From NCBI GenBank assembly GCA_037951105.1, contig JBAMJV010003019.1, forward strand, positions 234,001 to 298,000: a stretch of 64,000 bases of DNA. Reading direction: 5' to 3'. Position 1 is the stretch's first letter. Each line of letters opens with the position of its first letter. The DNA is from Echinarachnius parma. Lineage: Eukaryota; Echinodermata; Echinoidea; Clypeasteroida; Echinarachniidae. A model generated the notes under the pieces. It searched no databases. It was given only the letters and a program-made list of their open reading frames with translations, and was not told where the DNA came from. Position numbers and translations under genes: made by a program. Below are positions 1-11,084 of the stretch, in pieces.

Positions 1-952
1 ACAGAGCTCTGTTCTAATCCTCCCCCAGTTTGCTTTTAAAAAATGGCAGGCTTCAGCATGTTTCTTTTTTCCCTATTATCCCCTCCCAATCTTCAATTGT
101 TAATCCTTAATCTAAAATTCACATCTACCCAACGAGTGCACACACATGCATGGCGTGAGTCTCTGTACCAAGCGATTCACATATATTCCTTTACTCACAC
201 AGAGACAACAAAAAATGGCCAAATGGAAAATGATAGAGTTGATCTGAATACATGTAATTCTTTGGAAAGGATTTAATTTCGACTTCATGAAATAGAAGGC
301 ATGGACAGATTATCGCTGGAGGAACATTTCTAGTTGCAGTTGATACAAATCGCTGAGAGCAGGCATGCCAATCATGGGCATGAAAAGAGAGATTATACTG
401 CACTTATTTCCTTCTTTCAATTCAAACATTCGCTGCTAATCATTTAATACTAAGCTTTTGAAGTCCGACTAAAGGCTCAATATAAATGCAATTCAATTCT
501 TCTTGAAAAAGGATATGTGTCCATTATGTATGCCATGCCAGCAATGTGTATTATTCATAAATCAACATTATGTATTATGTTCATAATATTGGCTTTGCTA
601 AAGCTAAATGAATTTTAGTAAAAAATTAATAGGGGGATTATACAACTTACTCAAAATAATGAGTTTTAAATAAAAGAAGAAAACATAGTACATGTATACA
701 AGCATTTGTATGCATTGCCCATAGTGTTGGTACACTCTTTATGCAAAATAAATAAAATAGGATTCAAAATTCAATCTCAACAAGCTCACATTTAAAAACA
801 AACTAGATGGATCTTCGACTGCGCGCAGTCGAAAATGATGCCTCCGCCATTATGCAATTTATTTATGTCAAGCCCAAATCAACATGTACACAGAATTAAT
901 TCTGTCAACTCAATTTTGATGGTACTCTGTCTTTTAGATCTTGACGTATCAC

Positions 953-1834
953 AATTATGAGCTATAAGTGACCTTGACCTTTGCCCTCATGACCCCAAAA
1001 TCTAATGACTACAATTGTTCCCTATTATACATTCAGGTATCAAGTTGGATTGAAATCTGATATTCAATTCTTGAGATTTCCAATCTCAAGCTACTTTTAC
1101 ATATAATGAGCCCTGTGACCTTTGACCTCATGACCCCCAAAATCTAATCAGTTCATTGGCTCTCCAAGGAACATACATGTACCAAGTTTGGTCAGAATCT
1201 GTCAATCCCTTCTTGAGATAACGCGATCACGAGCTATTTTTGCATATATAATGAGCTCTGTGACCTTTGACCTTTGACCTCATTACCCCAAAATCTAATC
1301 AGATCATTGGCCCCCCCAAGATACATACATGTACCAAGTTTGGTCAGAATCTGTCAATCCGTTCTTGAGATAACGCGATCACGAGCTATCTTTGCATATA
1401 TAATGAGCTATGTGACCTTTGACCTTTGACCCCATGACCCCAAAATCTAATCAGATCATTGGCCCCCTAAGATACATACATGTACCAAGTTTGGTCAGAA
1501 TCTGTCAATCCGTTCTTGAGATAACGCGATCACGAGCTATTTTTGCATATATAATGAGCTATGTGACCTTTGACCTTATGACCCCAAAATCTAATAAGAT
1601 CATCGGCCCCCCAAGATACATACATGTACCAAGTTTGGTCAGAATCTGTCAATCCCTTCTTGAGATAACGCGATCACGAGCTATTTTTGCATATATAATG
1701 AGCTGTGTGACCTTTGACCTTTGACCTCATGACCCCAAAATCTAATCAGATCATCGGTCCCCCAAGATACATACATGTACCAAGTTTGGTGAAAATCCGT
1801 TAATCGGTTCTTGAGATAACGCGATCACGAGAAC
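953..1834. repeat. Tandem satellite, about 147-152 bp unit, six copies
   Basis: Units carry TGACCTTTGACC at about 969, 1117, 1259, 1411, 1560 and 1707. Each continues through CCCCAAAATCTAAT, GATACATACATGTACCAAG, GTCAGAATCTGTCAAT and GATAACGCGATCACGAGCTA. The first unit is the most diverged; units 3 to 6 are near identical, so the array seems to have grown from its right side. The short ORF across it is only the unit read in frame. Confidence 0.9.
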
Positions 1835-1835
1835 G

Positions 1836-1897
1836 GGACGTACGTACGGACGGACGGACGGACGTACGGACGGACGGACGTACGGACGGACGGACAA
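1836..1897. repeat. GGAC/GTAC short tandem repeat
   Basis: Alternating GGAC and GTAC tetramers (about 15) sit between the satellite and the MITE right end. This is a simple-sequence tract. Confidence 0.9.
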
Positions 1898-2084
1898 CCC
1901 GAAAACATAATGCCTCCGGCTACTTCGTTGCGGAGGCATAAAAATCCACAGGCATGGATGTTATTTCAATAAATAGTATACTAATTTTCTAACCTAGCAT
2001 TGAACAGATAAGGTGTACTTGGGTTCATTGTTATTACTTTTTTTACAGTATTTGTTCCCACAGGATTGGCAGTTGGTCTAACAC

Positions 2085-2225
2085 AATTCAGTCTGCTAGT
2101 ATGCTCCCCAGGGAGTTGAGAAAGCATGCAATATCATTGTGAGGGTTTGAAATGTACCTGATGACCATGGGTGATAATGATTTGCACTTAGAAACCCTGT
2201 ATTAAGTGCAATGTAAATGCAAGCT
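2085..2225 (+). mobile_element. SINE copy, decayed (CTCCCCAGGGAG-core family)
   Basis: It shares CTAGTATGCTCCCCAGGGAG, a GATGACC block and a TTAGAAAC..GTATTAAG..C tail with the element at 27232-27460 (minus). It is more loosely related to 49628-49826. The 3' AAGCGCTATATAAAT motif of the better copies is decayed here to AAGTGCAATGTAAAT, and no ATT tail remains. The family looks like a tRNA-related SINE of marine invertebrates, but I cannot name it. Confidence 0.6.
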
Positions 2226-2347
2226 ATAATCACCCGACATGGGCACCATTGCAGAAAGAGATACAATTGATTGTAAGTTACAATCAATTGTAAGTTACAA
2301 TCAATTGTAAGTTACAATCAATTGTAAGTTACAATCAATTGTAAGTA

Positions 2348-3822
2348 AAACCCCTTTTTAATTGGAGAACGTGTTTTCTAGCTCGCTGTTACCCGAGTGA
2401 GATTTCGATAAAAACAGTAGGAGGTCAGGTCGTAAAACACGCAGCGAGAGGTTGTGCAGCATTTTTAATCAAAAGTGTTTCTCCGAGTCACACGGGTAGG
2501 TTACTATAGCAACCGCACCTCTCTCATCATGCGACCAGCTGGCGTGACATGTGCTAATCGGCGCGCGTTGGTATACGTTAGCGCGGGAAATTTTGACGGT
2601 CAATTCATATCGGGTATACAACAGGCAATCGGGAGCGCAATTGTCAGTCTACTATAGTCACGCTAGTTTTTTTTTCGCTGCATAATTATAGCGCATGTAA
2701 TAATACTATACCGGTTTATATTCCTTACACGTACGGTACAAATCTATTATTCTTCAATCCGACTTCAAACTTCAACAGTAATCATGGATTTGCGGTGGGT
2801 AGCCATAATGCTACTGTTCCGTGCAATTCACAACTTCCAATTTTTATATTCATAGTATTATAACTTGTAAAATTTGGGCAAATTTAAGTCTAAAATTAGA
2901 AGTATGTGGAATAGTGTTTGTGTGTGAACTTACAGCAGTTTAAATTGGCAACCTTGTTTACAAGAGTACCACATGTTCCCGATCCAAAACGCGATCGCTG
3001 CAATGTTTACATTTTTTACGGCCATGACGTCATCTACCCGGATAACGTTCTGCGCGCTTTTTAATACAATGTTTATCAGCTTAAAGGGAAAGTTGAGTTT
3101 TGGTAGGGAGGGCGCTAGACTACTTAATTGGTTTGTGAGGTAATGAAAAACTGAGTGTAAAATTTGAAAGAGCATAATATTTAAACAATAAAATCATCTT
3201 TGTTTGATCAAAATCGGTTCAGAAACGGCTGAAATATCCATAAATATAACAATTTGTAATAAACCCGGGGCCCCGGGTTTATTAGAGAATTTTGAACCAG
3301 CCGTTAAAAATTCAAAAAAATGCTTCCTCTTTTCAAAAAGTTACAAAATAGGTATTTAAATAGTTGTTGGTTATTTCTCTATCTAATCACTATTTCAACA
3401 AAGCATCACATGCACAATATTTTATTCAAAATGGTTGAAACCGATGAGTGTTTAGAGAGCGCCCTCTTACGTTTTAACGGCTCTTTTTGAATGATAACAT
3501 GATCTTTACTACGTCATTTGTAATGTTGTGTTCCTTTCTAGTTATAACTATTAGTTTGTAATGTAATGATGCAGGTTTTGGTTACTAAAATTCAGTTTCA
3601 CTAAAACTGTACTCTCCTTACCAGAACTCAACTATCCCTTTAACATCCTGACAACGTCAGGACGTTACCTCGCTATTACCCTAGCCCCACTAGGTTGAAT
3701 CTTACCGCGCTGTTGTCAGGACGTTACCCCGATTGGACCTTTTTAATACAAACGCGGTAGAATGTCTTCCTGACAACGTCCGGACGTTACCACGACTATT
3801 TTCCTCAATTAAAAAGGGGTTT
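2348..3822. mobile_element. AAACCCC-ended DNA transposon, copy 1
   Basis: Terminal inverted repeats read AAACCCCTTTTTAATTGG and, at the far end, CAATTAAAAAGGGGTTT. The host sequence GTAAGTTACAATC is split, with AAGT repeated on both sides, consistent with a 4-5 bp target duplication. Internal blocks (GTTACCCGAGTGAG, GGAGGTCAGGTCGTAAAACACGC, repeated CGTCAGGACGTTACC) recur at 25372-26570. No transposase ORF was seen, so it is non-autonomous. It is itself interrupted at 3085-3639. Confidence 0.8.
3085..3639 (+). mobile_element. TTAA-target MITE, family 1, copy 1
   Basis: Both ends are flanked by TTAA (3081-3084, 3640-3643). The ends read AGGGAAAGTTGAGTTTTGG and, reversed, AGGGATAGTTGAGTTCTGG. 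Near its middle (3260-3285) is a 26-bp perfect palindrome centred on GGGG/CCCC. TTAA duplication is the hallmark of piggyBac-type transposition, so a piggyBac-like transposase probably moved it. The copy at 36827-37488 is nearly identical. Confidence 0.85.
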
Positions 3823-4169
3823 AAGTTACAATCAATTGCAAGTCAGATCATGTGTTCTAGCTACATGCGCCTTCTTAATGGTCGAAAGACGTAAATCTTC
3901 TGATTACAATCAATTGTAACTTACAATTGATTGTATCTCTTTCTGCAACGGGCCCTGGTCTAGTACGTACCTGATCCCAGAAAATTCCCGTTGTCTATCC
4001 CCAAACTTGACCCAAACTTGGGACATTACCCTGACCCTAATCCCAACCCCTAATCCCAATCATAATCCCAACCCCTGATCTTAAGCCTCTTAATTCTTTT
4101 TTGCCAGTGGCAAAAATTGGACATCAACTAAATACTAGAGCACTTGAGAAGGGTAGGAAGAAAACTTAC

Positions 4170-4400
4170 CCGTTGCATTTTTGGCCTTCTCTGGTGTGTA
4201 GTCCAGCTTTGCAAGAGCCACCCGGACTAGATCTCTGAGTTGTAGCGTTGCCGGGACGATGGCATAACCTTCCTTTTTCTTAGACCCTGCCTCCTTCTTC
4301 CCTTCCTCATCGCCATCGTCATCCTTCTCGCCTTTCTTCTGAGATGTCGGATGAGTGTCGAGGATCTCGACGACGCAATGGACTGGAAGCATCTTGCCTT
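4170..4400 (-). CDS. SATB/Dve-like protein, coding exon 3 (start of ubiquitin-like domain)
   Basis: Acceptor CGACAAACAG precedes base 4400 and donor ACGG/GTAAGT follows base 4170. Joined to exon 2 in phase, it reads EEGKMLPVHCVVEILDTHP, then a long charged stretch, then EGYAIVPATLQLRDLVRVAL and AKLDYTPEKAKNATG. From memory, the vertebrate SATB1/2 ubiquitin-like domain starts with LPVFCVVEHYENA and has [21 protein letters not shown], so spacing and residues agree at both ends. That domain makes the homo-oligomers needed for DNA binding. The odd part is the insertion between the two blocks: about 30 Lys/Asp/Glu residues not present in the vertebrate domain as I recall it. The exon ends in phase 1, and CUT and homeodomain exons would lie left of the window. 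Confidence 0.7.
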
Positions 4401-4551
4401 CTGTTTGTCGAGAAAAGAAAAGCGATTCCAATTTGATAACATGGTTATAACTCAACCTGCTGCTTACAGGAACTGGCATACATACAAAGTCTGGGGGATT
4501 TCAGAATCTCAAAGGGAACAGGTGAAAATTAAATAAAAGTTCAAACTTTGA

Positions 4552-4709
4552 ATAGCGACCACCTTTGAGTCTTTTGAGATCCAGAAAAGTGGTCACTGTA
4601 GACAGTTGACCTCTATAGAAAGGTTCCAAAATACTACTGGTAGCCACCATCGACTATAGGCAGATTGTCTGCTATAAACAGGTGGCCACTAAGACAGGTT
4701 TGACTGTAC
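4552..4709. mobile_element. CAAACCTGT-family MITE copy
   Basis: The right end reads GACAGGTTTGACTGTA. The interior carries alternating GGTGGCCACT, GTGGTCACTGTAGACAG and CTATAGGCAG motifs. The same motifs occur at 41719-42030, 56008-56370 and 59064-59235. Ends in TA suggest a Tc1/mariner-type origin. Confidence 0.6.
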
Positions 4710-5204
4710 CTAGAGTAAGAAATGCAGTGAGGAGAGTCAGGAGACCTCATCAAAGTTGTGCGCCGCGTAAGAAGTCGTAGCTGGCAAATGACAAAGTAGC
4801 CTAGATCACTTCCATAAAATTTGGAAAGTGCAATATAGTATGCTCTGACTGATTCACTAATCCATGCAAGCCCGAGAGCTATAAATTGTTTCCTCAGTAC
4901 TTAACAAAGTGAGGATCAACTTAGGAGGGGGGCAGACTAGGTGCCGTAATGATTTTGCAAAGGGGGGGCAAGAATTTTTTGTGAGGCAAAACAGCATCTT
5001 ACATACATGTACATTCAGATCTTACAAACAGTAATAGTATAGTACAGTTTTGTTTTCTTTTTTCTCACACCAGGTGAAGAGGGAGAACAATAATTCCTAT
5101 ATGTAGCAATCTATTTGCAAGTTTGTTAATCAATGGGTAATGTACATGTAAGTTATGCCTTGATTACTCCAAACCCCCAAACTTGACCCCCAAGCCCCAT
5201 CCCA

Positions 5205-5325
5205 AAACCTAACCCCTGCAATCATAATCCATACCCTAAACCTAACCCCTGCAACCATAATCCATACCCTAAACCTAATCCCTGCAACCTTAATCCTAAC
5301 CCCCATCCCTAATCCTAAGCCTCTA
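5205..5325. repeat. Minisatellite, 36-bp unit, about three copies
   Basis: The unit is ACCCTAAACCTAACCCCTGC followed by an AATCATAATCCAT-like half. Related CCTAA-rich tracts lie at 4010-4090, 13185-13275, 23405-23470, 23635-23775 and 26640-26700. They resemble degenerate telomere-like words but are interstitial and irregular. Confidence 0.75.
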
Positions 5326-5383
5326 CATTCTGAATTTACTCAAAGTTTGACAAGGATTGAATGGGTGGAGAGAAAATGACTCA

Positions 5384-5852
5384 GAGCCTTTTCACACGAG
5401 GGCTAAATCGTGTTTGCAATCATGATTGTAATCATGTTTACAATCATGGTGATTCTGTTGCCGACCTTTCACACGAGGAAAAAGACGTGATTAGAATTCG
5501 CGATTCTGGAGACGTGTTCTGTGTACCTGTCAATCAAACAAGGAGAGCACTAGTACTAAACTGCATGCACTGCACTCAAAGCAAAGAGCGCGCAGTTTAT
5601 AGGCTTTAGTGCATGCAAGGTCACGTAAGCTCCGCCTCCAAATCCTGTTTTGGAGGTCAAGCCTTACACACGAGAGATCCGCACCATGATTTGAGTGAAT
5701 CGTGATTAGAAAACACCTCCGGACCACGATTCGAGTTTCGTGTTTCGTGGTTCTAGTTTGCTTTCACACGGACAAAAAATACCGTGATTGGAGTGGAAAA
5801 TGATTCCAATCGCGATTGCAATCACGAGTTGGCCCTCGTGTGAAAGGGCTCT
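5384..5852. mobile_element. MITE with GAGCC-TTTTCACACGAGGGC ends
   Basis: The two ends are inverted copies (TTTTCACACGAGGGC left, GCCCTCGTGTGAAAGGGCTC right) and are flanked by a possible 3-bp TCA duplication. The inside is rich in AATCATGATT/AATCGCGATTG palindromic words, which make it fold strongly. Non-autonomous. Confidence 0.75.
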
Positions 5853-6715
5853 CAGTCCAATCACCGAGGTAAATTGAATCACTGGCCCCAACTCAGCCAC
5901 CAATGTACATGAATACTGGCCGAACAATCCAAAAGAGCATAGCACAGCACACATATTTATCTTACACGTATCAATACCATGGACCCTGATCTTACTATAC
6001 TGTACATTCAAAATGAAAGGTCTGTTCATGAAGCATAGATGTATCGCAAGATCAGTGGATCAGTGTTCATGTGTCTAGGTCAAGCTCTTGCCCCCTTGTG
6101 ACAAGTTACCTATTGAGGTGGGGGAGTAATGGACCCACACCCCCACCCCCCCCCCCCCCCCTTCCCACCCCCCCCCCCCCCCCTTCCCACCCCCTCCCAG
6201 TTAGTGATGTAGCATGGTCGGACTGCTTGGGTAGGTGGGCACAACAACTAAACTAAAGGGGGGACAATATTTTGTATTTCTTTATTTTAAGTAGCATTAC
6301 CCTTATGTTTTGTACTGGTGGACATGTAACCACCCCCCCCCCCCCCCACTCCCCCAGTAGCTACGCCACTGCCCTCAGCGATATCACTCGAAACATTTCC
6401 TCAAAATCTCAACCTGTCTCTTGAAGCGGAGTTGCGAACAAAAGGACAGAAGGCCAGCCAGCTTCAGAGCTTCTCTTGGGTGTTAAAAACGTTAATCCTT
6501 TCAAACAAAGTCCCAATTATTGTGCTCTGAAATAAAAGATGCAATTGAGAGGGTGAACAAAAAGGTTTCAGGATGATCCAACTAAGACTAGAGTAAGAAG
6601 ATGAGATTAGGACAGAGGGGACTACAATCGTGTGAATCAGTTCTAAGATCTTCATATTCCGCATGCTTATGGGGATCATCCCATGCATTGTGCATACTTG
6701 CACCAATGCAGGAGT

Positions 6716-7140
6716 TAATTTTTTTATTTTAGGGGGCTACTTTTCCCTATGGTAATTTTAGGGGTTACCTACTGATTTCAGGGGGCTATTTTGGAAAATA
6801 AGGGGGCAGAATCGCCCTCAGCCCCTGTATATTTCCTACCCTGGCCTAGAGTAAGAACATGAGATTAGCAAAGAGGACTACAATCGTGTACATCAGTTCT
6901 AGGATGTTCATATATTCCGCATGCTTATGGGGGTCATCCCATGGATTGCAATGCAGGAGCTAATTTTTAATTTTAGGGGGGCTACTTTTCCAATTCGATG
7001 GATATCCAGAAATTGTTCACATAATACCCTTGATATTTCTGGTAATTTTAGGGGCTACCTACTGATTTCAGGGGGGCTATTTTGAAAATTAGGGGGCAAA
7101 ATCGCCCTCAGCCCCATATATTTCCTACCCTGACTTGCAG
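6716..7140. mobile_element. GGGGGCTATTTT family, two adjacent copies
   Basis: Copies at about 6716-6845 and 6957-7140 share AGGGGGCTACTTTTCC, GGTAATTTTAGGGG, TACCTACTGATTTCAGGGGG and AAATCGCCCTCAGCCCC. A third copy lies in reverse at 17095-17275, and a looser relative at 21445-21570. The stretch around them (6590-6690 and 6840-6950) is also duplicated, so a tandem duplication of host sequence carried the element along. Confidence 0.65.
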
Positions 7141-7330
7141 TCTAAGTTTGATCAGGGCTTTTGCATCACAGATGACAGTAACCCCACATTTATTTTATGT
7201 TTCCTGAAAATTATGATATTCTAGGCTCTATGATATGATATTTAACTCAATACTATCTCTGATAAGAAGGTAAGATTACAAAGACTGAATGTACTAGTAA
7301 ATCAGTTTCTTATTCAGCATGCTTATAGCA

Positions 7331-7585
7331 CTTGCCCTGTTGCCCGTGGCAAGTAAAAGTTGATGTCGGGCAAGAGAAATTTCATAAATGGCCTAGTTTG
7401 GTTGCCAGATTGGGCAACTAAATTACTGCTCAACTATGAGAGAATAATGCAATTCCTTAGGTTTACATCTCATCTAGAAGTAAGCGGGCAAGTAAATTAT
7501 CTGTTTGGGCAAGTAAAATTTGATAAGTTATTATTTGACTTGCCCAAACGGGCAAGTAAGGAAAAAGGTTAGCGTGGAGGCTTGC
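7331..7585. mobile_element. GGGCAAGTA-family element
   Basis: Contains CACTTGCCCTGTTGCCCGTG at one end and repeated GGGCAAGTAAA words. The other end reads AAAGGTTAGCGTGGAGGCTTG. It belongs to a family of 100-330 bp elements whose ends read roughly AGGGCTCCACACT and AGTGTCGAGCCCTG. Other copies: 9101-9400, 11085-11370, 12843-13097, 19345-19447, 23845-24175, 24190-24487, 26822-27058, 37690-37985. Confidence 0.6.
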
Positions 7586-8716
7586 TTATAGGGGTTAACC
7601 CATTGTGTTATAATACACTGTTAATCTAATCTGAAGAGGCTTTTGCATCACGAATGACGGTTACCCCACATGCTTTCCTGAAAAAAGAGAAGATTTTCCA
7701 AGTTCAAAAAGCTATAAAAACTGATATCATCTGATAAGGACATGTGGCTACAATGTAAATCATTGCACGTTCGTATTCAGTATTCAGTATGCTTAAAGTT
7801 ATGGGATGACCCCATTGTGTACCATGTTAAAAATATAAATTGCTTTCTTTTCTAATTTGAACGAGGGTTTCGCATCACAGAAGCTTTCTACCTGGAAAAT
7901 GAAGATCCTCAAGATACAAATTGTTTCTAAACTGGTATTAGCCGTGATATTTATGGCGGCTTGTACATTTTGTGCCCTTTAAAACAGTGAAATGGCAAGG
8001 TTAACGATTCTATCTGATAAACAATGCAGGCAAAAGGGCTCAAGGCGAATTTGCCCTTTTTAGACAAAGGCAAGTTTGAAAAAGTAGCCCCCGAAAAAAA
8101 TTATTTTAATTTTTTCCCTGAAACAATGTAAGTAAAATAAGTAAATTGCAGCCTTAGAAACATACAATGTTACATAATTTCTTAAAGTAAGATTAGTAAG
8201 ATATATCTGTTGTTTTTACCGTTTTATTTCCTCTATTTGTCAGATCTTTGTTTTGTATCATTTCATTGAGCACAGTGGGGCTATGTACATCAAGCAGTAA
8301 GGGAACTAGGGAAGTATTTAAGAGCCTGAAGAGGATACATGTCTTTCCTTGATCAGATTTGAGAAATTTAGAGAGCTTTGTGCAATCATTATTCAAACCT
8401 TTAAAAGCTGTCAGTCTGATGCATAGATGAGATTAGTAGCTATATAAAGATATTATGTACTCCACCTATGTGAGAACTACCCCATCCAGCAGCATGCCAG
8501 TGGATTGCAATTTGACTCGCTACACACGTTTCCACCCACGGGTTATATGGGGTTAAATCAAATTACAAAGCAAAGTGCATTGCAGGTGAAAAGAACAGTG
8601 GATATGGACGGGGAAAACAAGAGAAAGATATATTTAGAGAAAAAAGAGAGAAATCTAATGCGGTAAATCGCTGGGATTTTGAAGTCTATTCAGATGAAGA
8701 GGACTACTATAGCTTA

Positions 8717-8974
8717 GGCCTGGTCACATTTCACCGGATAGAATTTATAAACAGATGCACGACAACGGAGAGTAACATTTTCAAACCGTTCATCTCCGTT
8801 TGTATGCGTTTCTTGTCCGTTCCTTGTCAGGCTATGTACATTGTTCTAACCGGCGGAATGTTTTGTCCATGAAACAATGGAGACGACTTTCACCACCGGA
8901 TAATTTGATGATTTTGCAAATTTTCTTTTCGTCAAGCATCCGTTTACGCTATCCGGTGATATGTGACCGGGCCT
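8717..8974. mobile_element. GGCCCGGTCAC-family MITE, copy 1
   Basis: The ends are GGCCTGGTCACATTTCACC and ATATGTGACCGGGCC, flanked by TTA on both sides, a 3-bp duplication typical of PIF/Harbinger elements. The inside is shared with 16576-16807 and 22388-22617: TTTCTTGTCCGTTCCTTGTC, GAAACAATGGAGACGACTTT and ACCGGATAATTT. Confidence 0.8.
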
Positions 8975-9100
8975 TAAAGCATGCAGGCAGGTAGACAGGC
9001 ACGCTGCAATAGGATTTACTGATTTAGGAGATTACTGAGTGTGTAAGAGGGGAGCCTAGAAACAATAGGGAAAAGGGAAGTGATAGTGAGAGAGGGTAGA

Positions 9101-9400
9101 GGCAGGGCTCCACACTTACATTTTTTGTCCGTGGCCCAGTCGGGCCAGGAAAAATGATTTCTTCCCCTTTTCTGGTGGCCCGACAGAAACATTTACTGGC
9201 CCTAAATATCACTCTTACCTGATCAAACCAGTGATTATAAATGAAGCATGACATGGAAGAAAACAAGATTTTCAAATGTTGTCAATGTCGGGTTTACAAT
9301 CTGCTTGCCCGATTGGGCCACCAAAATATGACTTTTTACATTTTTGCTGGCCCGAAGTGCAATTTTACTGGCCCCGGGCCAGCGGGCCACTGCGAGTGTC
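9101..9400. mobile_element. GGGCAAGTA-family element
   Basis: It begins AGGGCTCCACACTTACATTT and ends CCACTGCGAGTGTCGAG. Internal GGCCCAGTCGGGCCAG and GCCCGATTGGGCCACC words are diagnostic. Nearly the same sequence is at 23845-24175, and in reverse at 37690-37985. Confidence 0.75.
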
Positions 9401-10200
9401 GAGAGGGGAATTAAGGAAAATGAGGGGGGATGGGGAGAGGGGGAGAGATGAGGACACAGGGGAGTGAGAGGAGGAAGTGTGAATATGAGGAGCTGGGAGT
9501 AAGGAGGAGACGGGGATAGGGGGAGAGGGGAGGATGAGCAGTGAGGTAGCTCAATCAATCAATCTAGACAAAAGTGGAGAAGAGGAGGGCAGATGCAGCC
9601 CCGCCGTCCCCCACCCCCCCCCCCCCCCCTCCCCTCCAAAAAAATAAAAATAAATAAATAAATAAAAAAATATACATGAATTATTGCCAAATTATCTACT
9701 TGGTTTCTTTTTTTACGACCGGACAAGTATCTTGTATGTGGGCAAAAGGGGAATTAAAGAATAACCAAGGAGGTACAAGTAGTGGGCTAGTACCTCCTTG
9801 AAATAATGGACCCATACCTCGAGAGTACCTTTAAATTGAAAAGGAGAAAGAACAGAGATGATCATGAAGAAGTGATGAAAAAGAAGCCAATAAGGAGATA
9901 TCTGCTTTACCATCACTCAAAAACTGAGTGGGTGCTGCCCGCATAGTTGAAATGGAGAGATACGCTGCAAAATGCCATAAATGCCAGTTGCGATCATTTT
10001 AAAGTAGGGCCATCATATAGTGTAGTGCATATATTTAACAAATAATGCCTTTCAAAGGATCATACCTAATTCATTCCATATTAGGCCTAAGGTACATACA
10101 ATAAAATAAAAAAATTATCAACAGCTTACATGATTCCTTACCATATTCAGAACTGGAAACACTTGACATGTTAATTCAGGGAGGTTTCATGCAGCAATCA

Positions 10201-10409
10201 GGCCCCGTATTCATGAAACCCCGCTAGCTTAGTTCCTTGCTAAATGCGCAGTTTATTGAGCAACAAACAGTTTTCCTAGTCCCCAACTAGGGTTAGCTGG
10301 GTAAGCTAAATAGGTACCCACTAAGTTAACCCTAGTTAGCAACTAGCACATCTTGTGTATAATTCGTAGCAGGAACTTTAGTTAGCGGGCTTTCATGAAT
10401 ATGGGCCCA
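10201..10409. mobile_element. MITE with ATTCATGAA ends
   Basis: Left end GGCCCCGTATTCATGAAACC and right end GCTTTCATGAATATGGGCCC are inverted. The inside has inverted AGTTAGC/GCTAACT words, such as CTAGGGTTAGCTGGG and TTAACCCTAGTTAGC, giving a foldback. The ends resemble those of the 1.6-kb element at 47978-49587. Confidence 0.75.
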
Positions 10410-11084
10410 GGGAGATAGTTATGAAATACATGCACCACAAGGGTAGAATCCTTGCTCAATCAGGGAGATCTGCCGTTTTTGTTTGTAGACTCAGGATGTG
10501 GAAAAATCTGTACAGATTCAGGATGCCTCCTGAAGAATCGAGAAGACTTGGCAGCTCTGCATCGTTTTATAACTGCAGCAGCTCCAAGGGCAAATCTCTC
10601 AACTTGACCACTACACACCAAAAAAAAAGGAGATGCGACGTTTTGCAACTAACCGCATCAAATGGATCTTATTAATGCAGGAGTAGGTAAGATGGGCTTA
10701 AGATTAGGTCTTGCATATTGCAGATTATGGCAATGCCATGGCATAGATTATATCAGCAGAGAGGTATAAAGCTCTTAGTGTAGAAGCCTTCCCTCTTCCC
10801 GCAATAAGATAATCTATTTTGAGCTGCACCTGGGTTTAACTAGGAGGAAGAAAAAAGAAAAAAGGGAAAAAATGTGAAAAAGAGCGACAAATCTCGGGAG
10901 TAAGGGCTACGACGATTCGTAAATGCGATTACCGACATCCCATTCCCTCCTCCGTGTTTCTGCCTATTTATTTTCTCAATGCACGCTCTAAATTATTCAT
11001 GGAGACCTATTTAGCAAGACGAGTTGCGAATACAATGATGGTCCCTTTGCTACATGTATGTACTGTAATGACGGAAATACATGT

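Larger units (their letters stand above)
802..1940 (-). mobile_element. MITE of the CCTCCGCC family, expanded by an internal satellite
   Basis: The right end, read on the minus strand, is TATGCCTCCGCAACGAAGTA. The left end contains ATGCCTCCGCC next to a perfect hairpin (TCGACTGCGCGCAGTCGA, 814-831). The same end layout, CCTCCGCC plus CGAAGT plus a hairpin before ACTAGA, recurs at 52785-53041 in opposite orientation, so the two are one family. This copy is about four times longer because of the tandem array in its middle. No coding capacity was seen. Confidence 0.6.
2251..3957. mobile_element. GCAGAAAGAG-family MITE, split by a nested element
   Basis: Left TIR is GCAGAAAGAGATACAATTGA and the right end is its complement (TCTCTTTCTGCAACGGGCCC). 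The left arm is expanded into five 17-bp units of TACAATCAATTGTAAGT. The inner sequence (AGATCATGTGTTCTAG, CGCGCC-like centre) is shared with copies at 11516-11676, 19448-19608 and 21006-21137. The element is interrupted at 2348-3822 by a different transposon. Confidence 0.8.
1..4169 (-). other. Intron 3 of the SATB-like gene (partial, runs off left edge)
   Basis: This stretch lies 3' of the donor of SATB-like exon 3 (4169/4168 on the minus strand) and must be intronic until the next exon, which I could not find here. Bases 1-800 show no repeat or exon I can support. The remainder is mostly mobile elements: a Cys-rich-ended MITE with a satellite (802-1940), a SINE (2085-2225) and a three-level transposon nest (2251-3957). 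The stretch 3960-4130 is CCCTAA/CCCAAT-like low-complexity sequence. Confidence 0.6.

Noticed and set aside
953-1834. Regular repeats resembling a CRISPR array
   Set aside because: Whole units of about 147 bp are repeated with no unique spacers, and the context is a eukaryotic MITE.
5205-5325. Interstitial telomere repeats
   Set aside because: CCTAA words are irregular within a 36-bp minisatellite, unlike a TTAGGG array.
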